Positions 1-8,179 of a stretch of 36,860 nt of DNA are shown piece after piece. The stretch is from a virus: positions 1-36,860 of the IMG/VR virus record IMGVR_UViG_3300032562_000092; one strand, 5' to 3'. Within the stretch, counting starts at the first letter, position 1, and every line of letters starts with the position of its first letter. The translations under genes and the position numbers were made by a program. The notes beneath the pieces are model-generated. The model was not told the DNA's origin and ran no database searches. It worked only from the letters and a program-made list of their open reading frames with translations.

Positions 1-250
1 GCGTTGTTCGTCGGTGATGCCGGGATTAAATTGCTGGGCACCCCCCACCATGCTGGAAAGAGCCGGATGATTGATCACCGCATCGAGATTGTCCTTTTGT
101 GTCTGAAGTCCGGCCATTTGGTCAGCCACGGTTTGCTGAGCCTGTTGTTTGGCAAGTTCACCGGCAACGACCTTCGTATTGGATTCGGCAATCTGTGCTT
201 GCTTTAGTTGATCGTCGGTTGCTTGTGTGGCAACCGAATGCTGCATTTGT
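1..250. repeat. Terminal direct repeat, left copy
   Basis: Bases 1-250 match 36611-36860 except at one position: c at 123 against a at 36733. On the coding (minus) strand this changes GAC (Asp) to TAC (Tyr). The repeat lies inside a single reading frame. It is therefore most simply the overlap left when a circular or circularly permuted genome was assembled, or a true terminal redundancy. The mismatch points to two variants in the population or to a sequencing error. Confidence 0.95.
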
Positions 251-768
251 TGAATTTTAAGGATCTTTTCCGGATCTTGCTTGTCCATGAAAGATTGCTG
301 GGCCGTCAGATACTTGTCCAAAATCTTTTCCCGTTCCGCCAACGTCACGTTTTGAGGAAGGCCGGTTGCCTTTGCCCAATCCGAGAACTGCGGAAATCCA
401 AGTGATTGGGCAATGTTTTTGTTGGGTAAAGATGCAGCATCAACGGATGCTGTTGCATTTTGGGGCTGATCGGTTGAAGTTGCCGCAGCCTGAACCGGAG
501 CTGGCACTGAAGCCGGGGCAGACGACCCCGGATTGGCTAATTGTGTGGAAACCGGATTTGAAGCATTCGCATTGGGATCGCTCATGGCCGCTAGGGCGGC
601 CGGGTCGATGCTTTGCGAAGCAACCTGCTGCGGCATTGCCTGGGCAATCATTGGGGAAATACCCGCAGCCTGAAGGTCGGCCGGACTGATCGTTGCCTGA
701 TCGGGCATCGTAATTGATCCGGGCGCTTGCGCCGGAACGCCCAACGTCATCAGTTCTTCCGCGGTCAT
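1..768 (-). CDS. Ejection-type virion protein, N-terminal part of a gene split by the contig ends
   Basis: A minus-strand frame opens with ATG at 768-766 (MTAEELMTLGVP) and has no stop down to base 1. It continues in the same frame into 36610-36191 through the 250-base terminal repeat. The joined gene is 1188 nt and encodes 395 residues. The product is rich in Ala, Gln, Pro and Asn, with a low-complexity stretch at roughly residues 40-120 and a Gln-rich helical region after it. It lacks a signal peptide and membrane segments. The start lies two bases after the TAA of the gene at 771-1136. It sits between two other Ala/Gln-rich proteins and the giant 1328-residue protein, the usual place for internal virion (DNA ejection) proteins of short-tailed phages. 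No enzymatic domain is recognised, so the role is inferred from composition and position. Confidence 0.85.
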   Translation of the reverse strand, partial: MTAEELMTLGVPAQAPGSITMPDQATISPADLQAAGISPMIAQAMPQQVASQSIDPAALAAMSDPNANASNPVSTQLANPGSSAPASVPAPVQAAATSTDQPQNATASVDAASLPNKNIAQSLGFPQFSDWAKATGLPQNVTLAEREKILDKYLTAQQSFMDKQDPEKILKIQQMQHSVATQATDDQLKQAQIAESNTKVVAGELAKQQAQQTVADQMAGLQTQKDNLDAVINHPALSSMVGGAQQFNPGITDEQR

Positions 769-770
769 GA

Positions 771-1136
771 TTAGTAAAGCGGAACCGTTTGGGTCTTGTT
801 GTCAGCGGTTTGCTGTTTAACCCCCAGAAGAGCCTGTTTGTAGAAATTGTTACCTTGCGCCGTAATGAGGGGAAGGATTTGGGCGCTGAACCCGATCTGC
901 TGTTCCCGCGGCATATTGTCGAATTGCGCCAGGGTTTTGTCATCGATGACACCGAGTCCATGCGCGGCACCGATTGCTCCCTGAGCCTGTTGCTGGGCAA
1001 TGTTGAGCTGATGCATTTGCCGGATTGCATCGGAAATCCCGGTGCCTGCCTGATCGATTCCCGCGGCAAGATTCTGGCCTGCCTGGGCAATGAAATTGGC
1101 TCCGTTGTTGTATTGTGGGGGATTGAAAGCAAACAT
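771..1136 (-). CDS. Small Ala/Gln-rich virion protein (putative ejection protein)
   Basis: The product has 121 residues. It has an Asn/Ala/Gly-rich start (MFAFNPPQYNNGANF), then a long region likely to be helical, rich in Gln and Ala, containing the run NIAQQQAQGAIGAAHG. There is no signal peptide, cysteine or membrane segment. It lies 24 bases after the 338-residue protein and two bases before the next start, so the three form one translation unit. Composition and position resemble small internal virion proteins of podoviruses. No family is recognised with certainty. Confidence 0.75.
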   Translation of the reverse strand: MFAFNPPQYNNGANFIAQAGQNLAAGIDQAGTGISDAIRQMHQLNIAQQQAQGAIGAAHGLGVIDDKTLAQFDNMPREQQIGFSAQILPLITAQGNNFYKQALLGVKQQTADNKTQTVPLY

Positions 1137-1160
1137 TGAAGTGTTGTTGTTGGTTGATTA

Positions 1161-2177
1161 TCAGGCCATCGCAGCGGACGATGCCATTTTCGAACCGGCT
1201 CCCAGCGCAGATCCCAGCAACGCCATTTGATTTGCATAGGCAGCGGCATTGAGCTGATTTTGGGAATTCCAATTGGCGGTCGACATATTGGCGTTGAAGC
1301 TCGGTACGTTCGATGCCAGTTCCATGCCAATGTTGTAGCCATTGTTGGCGATGCCCGAATTGACCGAAAGGTTCTGCCCGGCAAGGCTTGTCCCGTAACC
1401 AAGGGCCTGCGTGTAGGGATTAAGCGATCCAAAGGTATTGGCTCCCCCGTAAGCATTGGTGGCGGCTTGTCCGTAAGCGTTGGCCGATTGACCAAGCGCA
1501 CCGAGCGCCTGTCCCGACCGTGCCAGGGTGGCGTTGTTGACTTGGTTGTCGATGGCCGATGCCGCCCCTTGGCGTTGGATCAAGCGTTGTTGCCCCATGT
1601 TATATCGGGAAAGAATTCCGGCAGCCGCGGCTCCGGCACTATTGCCCAAACCATTGGCGGCATATTGGGATTGTGCCTGCTGGGTGGCGGTTCGCTGATC
1701 TTCATTGGAAAGGGCACTTCCCATGGAAAGATTGCTATTCGCCTGCCCCATCAAATTATTTTCCAAGGCATTCGGCCCCGAATTTGACAATGCCTGAGAA
1801 CCGTAGGCACCGAAAATGTTGCCAAGATTGTTTAGGTTTCCGTATTGGGCGAGACCTTGCGCTGCCGCCGCGCCAGCCAGGTTCTGGTAGGGACTTGAGG
1901 CAATGTTATCCGCCAATGCGCCGATTGTTCCAAGTTGCAGCGATTGTGTTATGGGATATTGGGCATTGACCGCGTTGTATTCGTTCTGCGTGATCTGACC
2001 ACCGGCTGCAATCCCCGTATTGACGATATCTTGAAGGTTCAGCGGTTGGGTCGGATTACTTCCTGCTTGAGGGCCTTGCAACCAACTTACGACCGAACTG
2101 CCACCGGGGACAATTGCATTGGCCCATCCATTTTTGCCTACAAAAGGTATAATTGACGTTCCGTTGGAAGATCCCAT
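1161..2177 (-). CDS. Ala/Gly/Asn/Gln-rich virion protein (putative DNA-ejection/pilot protein)
   Basis: The product has 338 residues with many Ala, Gly, Asn, Gln and Ser and very few charged residues. Runs such as NLAGAAAAQGLAQYG and NSAGAAAAGILSRYN are typical of phage internal virion or pilot proteins that insert into or cross the envelope during DNA entry. The middle (about 150-215) is the most charged and could form an amphipathic helix. A Gly/Ala/Ser-rich helix closes the protein. It starts eight bases after the stop of the 127-residue protein and has no SD sequence. It could also be a head-tail or fibre accessory protein. The assignment rests on composition and synteny only. Confidence 0.75.
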   Translation of the reverse strand: MGSSNGTSIIPFVGKNGWANAIVPGGSSVVSWLQGPQAGSNPTQPLNLQDIVNTGIAAGGQITQNEYNAVNAQYPITQSLQLGTIGALADNIASSPYQNLAGAAAAQGLAQYGNLNNLGNIFGAYGSQALSNSGPNALENNLMGQANSNLSMGSALSNEDQRTATQQAQSQYAANGLGNSAGAAAAGILSRYNMGQQRLIQRQGAASAIDNQVNNATLARSGQALGALGQSANAYGQAATNAYGGANTFGSLNPYTQALGYGTSLAGQNLSVNSGIANNGYNIGMELASNVPSFNANMSTANWNSQNQLNAAAYANQMALLGSALGAGSKMASSAAMA

Positions 2178-2184
2178 GATTAGT

Positions 2185-2568
2185 TCAGGTTGAAGCTAAA
2201 GAGATGGACCCACTGAGACCGACCCGTGCGGCCAGTTTCTCCCACGAATGAACGTGAAGGTGATCGGTTGGCCGCCCCAAAGACCGGTGCCAGAGCAGGA
2301 ACCTCAACGGGTGCGGTAAAATCCGCATGAATTCCCGTATGGGATTCGGAAACCCCGGGACAGATGCTGCCAGTGGAATGAACCAAGCGTTCGCAGCCGA
2401 ATCGGTCACCGATTGAGTCTCCATATCCCAATGACAGGGATGTGCCAGAAGGAATGTGGTTGGCGTGGAATGCAATAGGCTTCCGGAAAGATACCGCCCG
2501 AGAAGTTCCTCGAAGGCCTCGCCCGAGTGCGTCTGATGGAGTTGTCGCGCGATTTCCCATGCGAACAT
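2185..2568 (-). CDS. Small phage protein downstream of the tail-collar gene
   Basis: The product has 127 residues. The ATG (2568-2566) directly follows the TAA of the tail-collar gene. An amphipathic, acidic start (EAFEELLGRYLSG) is followed by aromatic and hydrophobic segments (FLLAHPCHW, AWFIPLAA, RFLLWHR) and ends in HVHSWEKLAARVG. This pattern, a helical start followed by hydrophobic strands and a closing basic/aromatic segment, resembles small cytosolic proteins next to fibre or collar genes in other phages, whose function is not established. An overlapping frame (2180-2584) is also open but has a less protein-like composition, and its start would lie inside the preceding gene. This frame is preferred because of the exact stop-start junction. 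Confidence 0.65.
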   Translation of the reverse strand: MFAWEIARQLHQTHSGEAFEELLGRYLSGSLLHSTPTTFLLAHPCHWDMETQSVTDSAANAWFIPLAASVPGFPNPIREFMRILPHPLRFLLWHRSLGRPTDHLHVHSWEKLAARVGLSGSISLAST

Positions 2569-3258
2569 TTAAGTTTTGATGCAATAAAGCATTGCGATGT
2601 TTTTTGGACGCGTTTCAGAAGCAGTTCTTGGCGTCCCATTTGTTCCATCAGTTGTAGGATCGCCAACGGTGACGCTGGCTCCTCCAAAATTCCCACCTGG
2701 ATTTCCCACCGCGCCGCCAGGTCCAGCTCCTTGAACCGCTGTAGTGCTTGCGCTATGATGATGGCCTTGAAATGCATCAGCTTGCTTTGTTCCAAAAGCT
2801 CCCGATGCAGTTCCGTCAGAATTGGTTCCCGATCCACGAACAAAATATCCGCGCAAATCTGGCAATGCAAACGTGGTAGATCCATCTCCAGCTCCATAAA
2901 GAGTTCCAAGCGCCGCAAAAAGGGACGAATAAGTGGTTCTCGATATTATGGAACCATCCGCGGCAAGCCATCCCGATGGTGCGGAATTCATGGCAAATGG
3001 CATGATTGCGCCGGTGGGAATTGTTGTTATTCCCGTAAGCGCAGCGCCAGATCCAGCAAATGATGTTGCCGTAACAGTTCCTGTGGTTGTAAGATTTCCA
3101 CTGACGGCAAGATTTCCACCGCTTGTCCAGGATGGTGCTCCGGTGCTTAAATCGGCCGGAACAATGGTTCCTTGGGTCAACGTGGGCGCCGCATTCAGGA
3201 TCGCCGGAGTGACGATCGTGCCGTTGCTGACATTGATTCCTGAAACAAGGGTGGCCAT
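2569..3258 (-). CDS. Tail fibre/collar protein with Tail_Collar domain
   Basis: The product has 229 residues. The first 90 or so are a Thr/Gly/Ser-rich beta region. A phage tail-collar (Microcystin-dependent/MdpB-like) domain follows. Its hallmarks are PTGAIMPFAMNSAPSGWLAADG at about 91-112, the YSSLFAALGTLYGAGDGSTTFALPDLRG stretch that follows it, a metal-binding-type HHHS near residue 168, and the closing RPKNIAMLYCIK. It is probably a receptor-facing fibre tip or collar protein in the virion. It is expressed after the hub gene, with the conserved GACTTTAAGAAG motif 29 bases upstream of its start. The family assignment is confident. The exact place in the tail is not known. Confidence 0.9.
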   Translation of the reverse strand: MATLVSGINVSNGTIVTPAILNAAPTLTQGTIVPADLSTGAPSWTSGGNLAVSGNLTTTGTVTATSFAGSGAALTGITTIPTGAIMPFAMNSAPSGWLAADGSIISRTTYSSLFAALGTLYGAGDGSTTFALPDLRGYFVRGSGTNSDGTASGAFGTKQADAFQGHHHSASTTAVQGAGPGGAVGNPGGNFGGASVTVGDPTTDGTNGTPRTASETRPKNIAMLYCIKT

Positions 3259-3287
3259 TGCGTGAAAGAGTGAGCGCCTTGAGCGGC

Positions 3288-3299
3288 GACTTTAAGAAG
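3288..3299 (-). promoter_or_regulatory. Conserved late-region motif, copy 1
   Basis: GACTTTAAGAAG on the plus strand (CTTCTTAAAGTC on the transcribed strand) lies in the 53-base gap between the hub and collar genes, 29 bases before the collar start. It is one of five copies in the window. The function is inferred from its placement. Confidence 0.55.
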
Positions 3300-3311
3300 G
3301 TTCTGTGATTA

Positions 3312-6300
3312 TTAGCTTTCTGTCCTGCTAAGTCGGGACGGATCGATCGGCACGGCTGCATCGGCCTGCACCGAACGAATCGTCGGGCGCCCCCCCGAAG
3401 TGGAAATCGTCAGTTGCAGATAATCGGCGCTGCGCCGGATCGGCGCCTTGACGGTGAAATCATTGTCGGCTCCGCTTGTGTTTGTGTAGGAGACAAGTTG
3501 GGTAACATTGTCGGGGTTGATGGTTTGTGCGGTGATGGAAAGAGATGTTCCAGCAGGGAGATAGGAAGCCACCGCCACGGAATTGAATCTTTTCTTATTG
3601 AGTTGATTCCAAAAGAACCTTCGCGTGGTGATGGTTCCGCTGACGGGAACCTGTGTCGACCCGTTTGCGGCATCGTCCTGACCGTTGGTGTATTGTTCGA
3701 GCAGGAAAATCGCCCCTCCGGAATAAGATACCGCAAGCAGGCGGCGTTGGTTGTTGTAAGTGGTGACCAAGAGGCGGTCGATGGAGAACGGGTAACTGTC
3801 CAGAGATTCCCAGGCCGCATTGAGCAGATTGTAAATCAGCAGGGTGTTGCAGGTGCTTGATCCATTGGTCGGAACCGAAAGGTAGAGACGGTTGTTAAAA
3901 TATGTGGAATTGGCCGAACCGACTGCAGATGAGTTGATGGTCTGGATCAAATCGTCGATCGGTTCGGATAATGTCAGGGTGTTGCCTCGAAGGGCAGCAT
4001 CGATCTGCTGGTTGTCGAGCTTGTAGACACCGTTGTCCGAAAGGAAATAGATGAACTGACCGGCCGTCGCCACGGTGTTCATGGCATTGCCGCCGATTTC
4101 ATTGGTCAGCAGTTGGATATTGGATGTTGCAGGGTCGAGCGCCGTGCCGTCGGCGCTGATTCCTAAAGTTGCCAAATAAATGGTTTTGCGTCCCAGGACG
4201 ACGAGTTGCCGATTAGCGTATGGGTGCACGGCCACGATGTGGTCATTGTCGCCGACATTTGTCCGGAAACTCTTGAGCTGCACGTCATAGGTGAACGGGT
4301 CGTTGATGTCGGAAACAATCAGACTGTCCTGCTGATTTGCCAGAATGAGTTGGTTGTTGAAATACGTCGCCACCGCATTGACCGGGGCGATCATTTGCGA
4401 ATAGGTGGGGCCGTAGGGACTGGTTCCGGTCGGCACCCGCATCATCGATCCTGCCACGCCATCCCAATAGAGGGGGCAACAAACTCGTTGCGCGGTCAGG
4501 TTGGGTGGATTGATCACCACGGAACTGGTGCCGGTGGTGGGAAATACGGTTCCCGCCGGGACGGTGTAGGTGATCGTTCCCGATGTCGAGCTGGTGACCG
4601 TGAACGTGCCGAGCGCCGCATTGGATGAAATGGCGGTGTTGGAAACCGTGATGGTCGAGCCGACCACGGCCGCAATTCCGGTTCCGGTCAACGTGCAGGT
4701 TGTTCCGCTGACGCTGCCGCTGATCGTGTATTGGGAACTGGACCCGTTTGGCAAGGTCGAGGAGGGCACCGTCAGGGTGAACGTGTTGGTGGTCGTTCCG
4801 GTGATTACCGAGTCAAGGTTGTATCCGGCCTGATCGCTTCCCGAAATCCTGACCACGTTTCCGGTTGTGTATCCATGGTTGGGACACGTAATCGTTGCGG
4901 TCTGGGTTCCGAGGGTCAGCGTGCCGCTGGGGATTGAGGGTGAAACCAGCGATGCGGTGACCGCAATGGGTGCCGGTGTCATGGAAATCATTCCTGATGG
5001 AACGGTCGTCCCGCTGGGAACCGTATAGGTAACTGATGTTGAGGAAGCGCTGACCACGGTGAAATTGCCAAGCGCGGCGGAAGATTGCGCCAGGGAAGAA
5101 TTGACCGAAATTAGAGAACCGGCCGTGGCATTGAGATTGACGCCGGTCAGCGTGGCCGTGGTGCCGCTGATACCCATGGTGACAACCCGTGAAGGAAGTT
5201 GAAGCGATAGCGTTCCGGTCGGAACCGTTGTCCCAGCCGGTACGGAATAGGTCAAGGCACTGCCGGAAGTTACCGAGGCAATGGTCGTGGTTCCCAAGGC
5301 ACTGTTTGTCTGTGACGTTGTTGAGCTGACCAGGATCGGGTCATTGACCAAAACTCCGCTCGGAAGCGATCCTGCAAGCTGCATGACCACTTGAAGAATC
5401 GTGTAAGTGATTGAAGTGGACGACGCGGTGAGCGCGGTGAAGTTTCCGGTAACGGGAGAAAGATCGGTGATCGTCAGGGTTAGGTTTCCAATCGGTGGTG
5501 TGGACCCAAGCGGGACGGCATAAGTAATCGAGGTCGTGGAGCAGTTGGTGACCACAAAAGTGCCCAAGCAGGCATTGGTTTGCTGGGTGTTGTCGCTGGA
5601 AAGGGTCACCGTATCGCCGACCGTGGCATTGAATCCCGAACCGGTAACCGTGCAAGAAGTGCCCGTCACAAATGCACTCACGGGAAACGAGGTCGGAAAC
5701 GACACCGTGATCTGTTGCCCGGCCGATGCATTGAATCCGGTGCCGTTGATCGTCACCGTGGTGCCGGAAATCGTGGCCGAACTGATCGGGAATTGATTGG
5801 TGATGGAACTGACGGCCTGCGGGAGGTCGGAAGATCTCCAGCGAAACAGGAACAAATTGTCAAATGCCTGGACTACATTGACCTGATCACCGGCTTGCAC
5901 GATTTCGCTCATGGGCGAAATCGGGTAATTCAAGGTCGTGACCCCGCTGGTCGGATTCCAGAGCTGCAATGACTGCGGACCCACCAGTGCCAGGTACTCG
6001 TTGTTGTTCTGATAGCCCGGAGAAGAAAAGATGCCCCCACCGAATAAGCCACCCGAATAGACCGATTGCACGACGGGTCCGGTGAAGCTGCCGCCCGATG
6101 TCGTGAATGAAAACGGCACCGTGACAGGAGTTTGTCCGGCAGAAATGCCCGAGGAAAGGCGTTGAGCACCGCCACGCGTGGTCGGGATGCCGAGCTCCAA
6201 CCGGATATTTTGAGCCTGTTGAAGATATCCGGGCGGGATCGTCAAAGGATTGCGTCGGGATTGCAACCCGAGGAAATTGGTGTCCCCGTCGCGGGAAATC

Positions 6301-6323
6301 GGTGAGGCAATCGGTGTGAGCAT
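3312..6323 (-). CDS. Tail hub / P22 gp10-like protein with inserted beta-sandwich repeats
   Basis: The product has 1003 residues. The N-terminus (SRDGDTNFLGLQSRRNPLTI at 9-28, then PPGYLQQAQNIRLELG) matches the conserved opening of podovirus tail-hub proteins. The C-terminal part (about 608-1003) resembles a beta-propeller: motifs such as YFNNQLILANQ, FIYFLSDNGVYKLD and STYFNNRLYLSVP look like successive blades. Between them, residues about 180-607, lies a Thr/Ser/Gly-rich array of immunoglobulin-like repeats that P22 gp10 (472 residues) does not have. Without the array the protein is about 575 residues. It follows the lysin gene after three bases. The role inferred is the tail hub that closes the head-tail channel and carries fibres. 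Membership in the gp10-type group is judged by eye. Confidence 0.8.
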   Translation of the reverse strand: MLTPIASPISRDGDTNFLGLQSRRNPLTIPPGYLQQAQNIRLELGIPTTRGGAQRLSSGISAGQTPVTVPFSFTTSGGSFTGPVVQSVYSGGLFGGGIFSSPGYQNNNEYLALVGPQSLQLWNPTSGVTTLNYPISPMSEIVQAGDQVNVVQAFDNLFLFRWRSSDLPQAVSSITNQFPISSATISGTTVTINGTGFNASAGQQITVSFPTSFPVSAFVTGTSCTVTGSGFNATVGDTVTLSSDNTQQTNACLGTFVVTNCSTTSITYAVPLGSTPPIGNLTLTITDLSPVTGNFTALTASSTSITYTILQVVMQLAGSLPSGVLVNDPILVSSTTSQTNSALGTTTIASVTSGSALTYSVPAGTTVPTGTLSLQLPSRVVTMGISGTTATLTGVNLNATAGSLISVNSSLAQSSAALGNFTVVSASSTSVTYTVPSGTTVPSGMISMTPAPIAVTASLVSPSIPSGTLTLGTQTATITCPNHGYTTGNVVRISGSDQAGYNLDSVITGTTTNTFTLTVPSSTLPNGSSSQYTISGSVSGTTCTLTGTGIAAVVGSTITVSNTAISSNAALGTFTVTSSTSGTITYTVPAGTVFPTTGTSSVVINPPNLTAQRVCCPLYWDGVAGSMMRVPTGTSPYGPTYSQMIAPVNAVATYFNNQLILANQQDSLIVSDINDPFTYDVQLKSFRTNVGDNDHIVAVHPYANRQLVVLGRKTIYLATLGISADGTALDPATSNIQLLTNEIGGNAMNTVATAGQFIYFLSDNGVYKLDNQQIDAALRGNTLTLSEPIDDLIQTINSSAVGSANSTYFNNRLYLSVPTNGSSTCNTLLIYNLLNAAWESLDSYPFSIDRLLVTTYNNQRRLLAVSYSGGAIFLLEQYTNGQDDAANGSTQVPVSGTITTRRFFWNQLNKKRFNSVAVASYLPAGTSLSITAQTINPDNVTQLVSYTNTSGADNDFTVKAPIRRSADYLQLTISTSGGRPTIRSVQADAAVPIDPSRLSRTES
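4503..5786 (-). repeat. Repeated Ig-like modules inside the tail hub gene
   Basis: Hub residues about 180-607 contain recurring units of roughly 60-80 residues with the plan GTTxTLTGxGxNATxG, then xITVSx, then NAALGTFTVTS, then SSTSxTYTVPxGTTVP. The clearest copies start near residues 216, 380 and 533. Degenerate ones start near 180 and 310. A different module at about 470-522 (ITCPNHGYTTGNVVRISG...) looks like the FCCH-type beta module seen in other phage tail proteins. The repeats are diverged, so they are probably old duplications and not an assembly artefact. Confidence 0.8.
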
Positions 6324-6326
6324 GGG

Positions 6327-6920
6327 TTATATCCGTTGAAGGTCGAATCCGGCCGCAGCCTTGCCCGGCCAAAAGGTGTACCGGAATTCCTTGATCGAAC
6401 TTCCGCCTGTCTTGGGGTCGGCATTGATGCACAATCCTTTGGCAGCGGCAATCGATGCCTCACCCAGGTGGGTGGCAGGCCCTATATCGGCCACAACTGC
6501 CGAGACTCGGGCACCCGTGGATTGGCAAAGGATTTCGGCACGGCAGCCCAACACGATGCCCCGAGCCAGTCGTGCCACCGGCCCCGGGACAACGATGAAG
6601 GGAACCTGTTCGCTGTCGATGTATCGGTGCGGGTTGGTCGTTTCAAATTCCTTGTGCTGCAATGAAGTTGTGGAAATGTAAAAGCCCGGGCATGGGTCAT
6701 TGGCACCCTGCAGGACAGGATACCCTTCCTTGTCAGTGACAATTCCCCACCAGTTGCCGGGGTATCCAGCGTTCTCCAAATGATCGAGCCCTTGACCGTT
6801 GGGGCCATAGGCGCGTGGAGAACCGTCGGCATCGATGCAAAGTTCGGAAACGAATTGGACCGACCCATCCTCTGCCTGCATGATTGGCTTCCCGGCAATG
6901 GTGCAGACAAGGGTGCTCAT
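6327..6920 (-). CDS. GH75 (chitosanase)-like glycosidase, candidate endolysin
   Basis: The product has 197 residues when started at the ATG (6920-6918) that overlaps the stop of the upstream membrane-protein gene as ATGA. A longer frame exists but would lie inside that gene. The sequence follows the glycoside hydrolase family 75 plan: DADGSPRAYGP near residues 30-40, GLDHLENAG at 44-52, WWGIVTD, FYISTTSL, YIDSEQVPFIVVP, then VVADIGPATHLGEASIA at about 142-158. D30/D32, D145 and E154 are candidate catalytic or structural acids. GH75 enzymes cleave chitosan. In phages a related fold could cut partly de-acetylated murein. The place behind a holin-like gene favours a lysis role. No signal peptide is visible. 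Confidence 0.7.
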   Translation of the reverse strand: MSTLVCTIAGKPIMQAEDGSVQFVSELCIDADGSPRAYGPNGQGLDHLENAGYPGNWWGIVTDKEGYPVLQGANDPCPGFYISTTSLQHKEFETTNPHRYIDSEQVPFIVVPGPVARLARGIVLGCRAEILCQSTGARVSAVVADIGPATHLGEASIAAAKGLCINADPKTGGSSIKEFRYTFWPGKAAAGFDLQRI

Positions 6921-7183
6921 GACTGGGCAGGAGGCGGCGGGTTGTTTCCTTCTGCAAATCTGCCGCTGACCCGGACAGCGGAAAGACTTCCGACGGTTAC
7001 AGAAAGCAGGTTGGCAATGTTGGCCGGGCAATCGACCGCCTCATGGGTCAGCGTGTGCCTGACAATAAAATAAACAACCACGCCGACGATTGCGGCAATC
7101 ACGACCCAGAGCGCGATCCTTGTCGAGCTGACGGCTCCGCTTCCTTCGCTAAGGGCGGATTTGATGAATCCGGCGGCATCCAT
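6917..7183 (-). CDS. Holin-like small membrane protein
   Basis: The product has 88 residues with a single strong membrane helix at about 23-43 (IALWVVIAAIVGVVVYFIV). A short acidic start precedes it, and a soluble tail ends in a Pro-rich PPPPAQS. Its start overlaps the upstream stop as TGATG, and its stop overlaps the lysin start as ATGA, so it is translationally coupled to both. Size, one hydrophobic helix and the lysin neighbour fit a holin or pinholin. Several other small membrane proteins lie just upstream, so which one times lysis cannot be decided here. Confidence 0.7.
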   Translation of the reverse strand: MDAAGFIKSALSEGSGAVSSTRIALWVVIAAIVGVVVYFIVRHTLTHEAVDCPANIANLLSVTVGSLSAVRVSGRFAEGNNPPPPAQS

Positions 7184-7677
7184 CAGATTTTCGGGGCGTG
7201 GATTTGCGACGCCCAGGCATGGACGTCATGCCAGACCGGCACGGTCGGAATGTGGGCGGAAACCGCATAAATGCACGTCATCAGCCCGTAATAAGAGGCA
7301 AGGAAGATTCCCGCATAGCAGATGGCCACCGCAAAAGGACCTTCGATGGATGGAAAGTTTCTAAGGATGATGCCGCCAAAAACGCTTCCAAGGTAAAGGG
7401 AGAAACAAAGTGCAGCAATCTCGGCCAAGGCCTTGACGGCTTGCTCGCACTTGTTTCCCCAGATTGTGAGATTGGTAATTTGGTTTGCTTGCCAATTGAT
7501 CAACGATTGCTTTGAGAACAGCTCCGATTCCGTTGATTTAAGCTGGCATTCCTGATCCTGGCTAAGGGCCTGAATATGCTGAAGTGTTTTGATGATATCT
7601 GCCTTGCTGATTTCTTGTGTATAGCAAAACGGCATTCCGCTTATTACAATGGCAAGAATGGCAAATAACTTTTTCAT
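7183..7677 (-). CDS. Membrane protein with signal peptide, lysis block
   Basis: The product has 164 residues if started at MKKLFAILAIVISG (7677-7675), which overlaps the previous stop as TAATG. A start six codons earlier is possible but would overlap more. A cleavable-type signal peptide (about 1-20) is followed by a polar, possibly coiled-coil domain (20-75) with two cysteines, then two hydrophobic segments at about 82-103 and 112-133. The end (VWHDVHAWASQIHAPKI) is soluble. It sits in a chain of overlapping small membrane genes before the lysin. It could be a spanin-like, holin-regulating or envelope protein. No family is recognised. Confidence 0.7.
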   Translation of the reverse strand: MKKLFAILAIVISGMPFCYTQEISKADIIKTLQHIQALSQDQECQLKSTESELFSKQSLINWQANQITNLTIWGNKCEQAVKALAEIAALCFSLYLGSVFGGIILRNFPSIEGPFAVAICYAGIFLASYYGLMTCIYAVSAHIPTVPVWHDVHAWASQIHAPKI

Positions 7678-7892
7678 TAGTGAGATTGAAGCCATTGCTG
7701 AATGATTACGGATTTTCCATCAATTTGCGCGGCATCGCTCATGGCTCGATCGAGATTTGTCAAATCAACCGAGGTATGACGGATTGGCTTATGCTGACAT
7801 CCGCATACGCTCAAGACCGCGAACGAGGCAAGGGTCCAGAAAAGTGCCAGGCCTACAAGTATTGCAATCACTTCTTTCTGAATTGGTTTCAT
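7677..7892 (-). CDS. Small membrane or lipoprotein-like protein, lysis block
   Basis: The product has 71 residues. A basic start (MKPIQKEV) is followed by a hydrophobic helix (about 9-30) and the pair CGCQ at about 30-33. The second cysteine could be a lipidation site, although the residues before it do not make a clean lipobox. The rest (HKPIRHTSVDLTNLDRAMSDAA) is a short soluble domain. It overlaps the coiled-coil membrane gene upstream (ATGA) and the signal-peptide gene downstream (TAATG). A short lipoprotein beside a coiled-coil membrane protein is the usual plan of an o-spanin/i-spanin pair, so an o-spanin role is possible but unproven. Confidence 0.65.
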   Translation of the reverse strand: MKPIQKEVIAILVGLALFWTLASFAVLSVCGCQHKPIRHTSVDLTNLDRAMSDAAQIDGKSVIIQQWLQSH

Positions 7893-8176
7893 GGTTCAGG
7901 TATTTTGTGAAAATGCTCCAACTCTCGAATGCGATGCTCATGGTCGCTGATTTCGACATCCTGCCTGTCGTTGACTTTGTTTTGTTCAACCAGCTGAACC
8001 AGGGCGATCTCGATTTTCTGAACGCGGGAATCGAGCTTTTCGCTGGTATCGGAAAATTCCTTCCTGCTGACAAATTGCGTTTGCAACAACAACAACAGAC
8101 AGATTCCCACCGGGGTGATAATCGTTCCGAACTTGCTAATATGTTCGGCAAAATTGTGACGCGTTTCCTCGGTCAT
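7889..8176 (-). CDS. Membrane-anchored coiled-coil protein (i-spanin-like)
   Basis: The product has 95 residues. A short cytoplasmic start with several His is followed by one membrane helix at about 17-33 (IITPVGICLLLLLQTQF), then a long charged segment with heptad-like spacing (about 37-92) ending in a His/Glu-rich DHEHRIRELEHFHKI. A type II membrane anchor with an outer coiled coil is the architecture of Rz-type i-spanins, which join the two membranes at lysis. Its stop overlaps the start of the cysteine-containing small protein. The assignment is by architecture only. Confidence 0.65.
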   Translation of the reverse strand: MTEETRHNFAEHISKFGTIITPVGICLLLLLQTQFVSRKEFSDTSEKLDSRVQKIEIALVQLVEQNKVNDRQDVEISDHEHRIRELEHFHKIPEP

Positions 8177-8179
8177 AGA

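Noticed and set aside
440-1501. Long minus-strand frame overlapping the ejection-protein genes
   Set aside because: It conflicts with three well-packed genes (1-768, 771-1136, 1161-2177) whose composition is protein-like. It is rich in Arg, Pro and Ser as expected of an out-of-frame reading.
2180-2584. Alternative 134-residue frame over the 2185-2568 gene
   Set aside because: Its start lies inside the tail-collar gene, and its Arg/Ser/Gly-rich composition is less protein-like. The other frame has an exact stop-start junction. It is not fully excluded.
6921-7031. N-terminal extension of the GH75-like gene
   Set aside because: It would read through most of the coupled holin-like gene in another frame. 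The internal ATG has the ATGA overlap typical of this genome.
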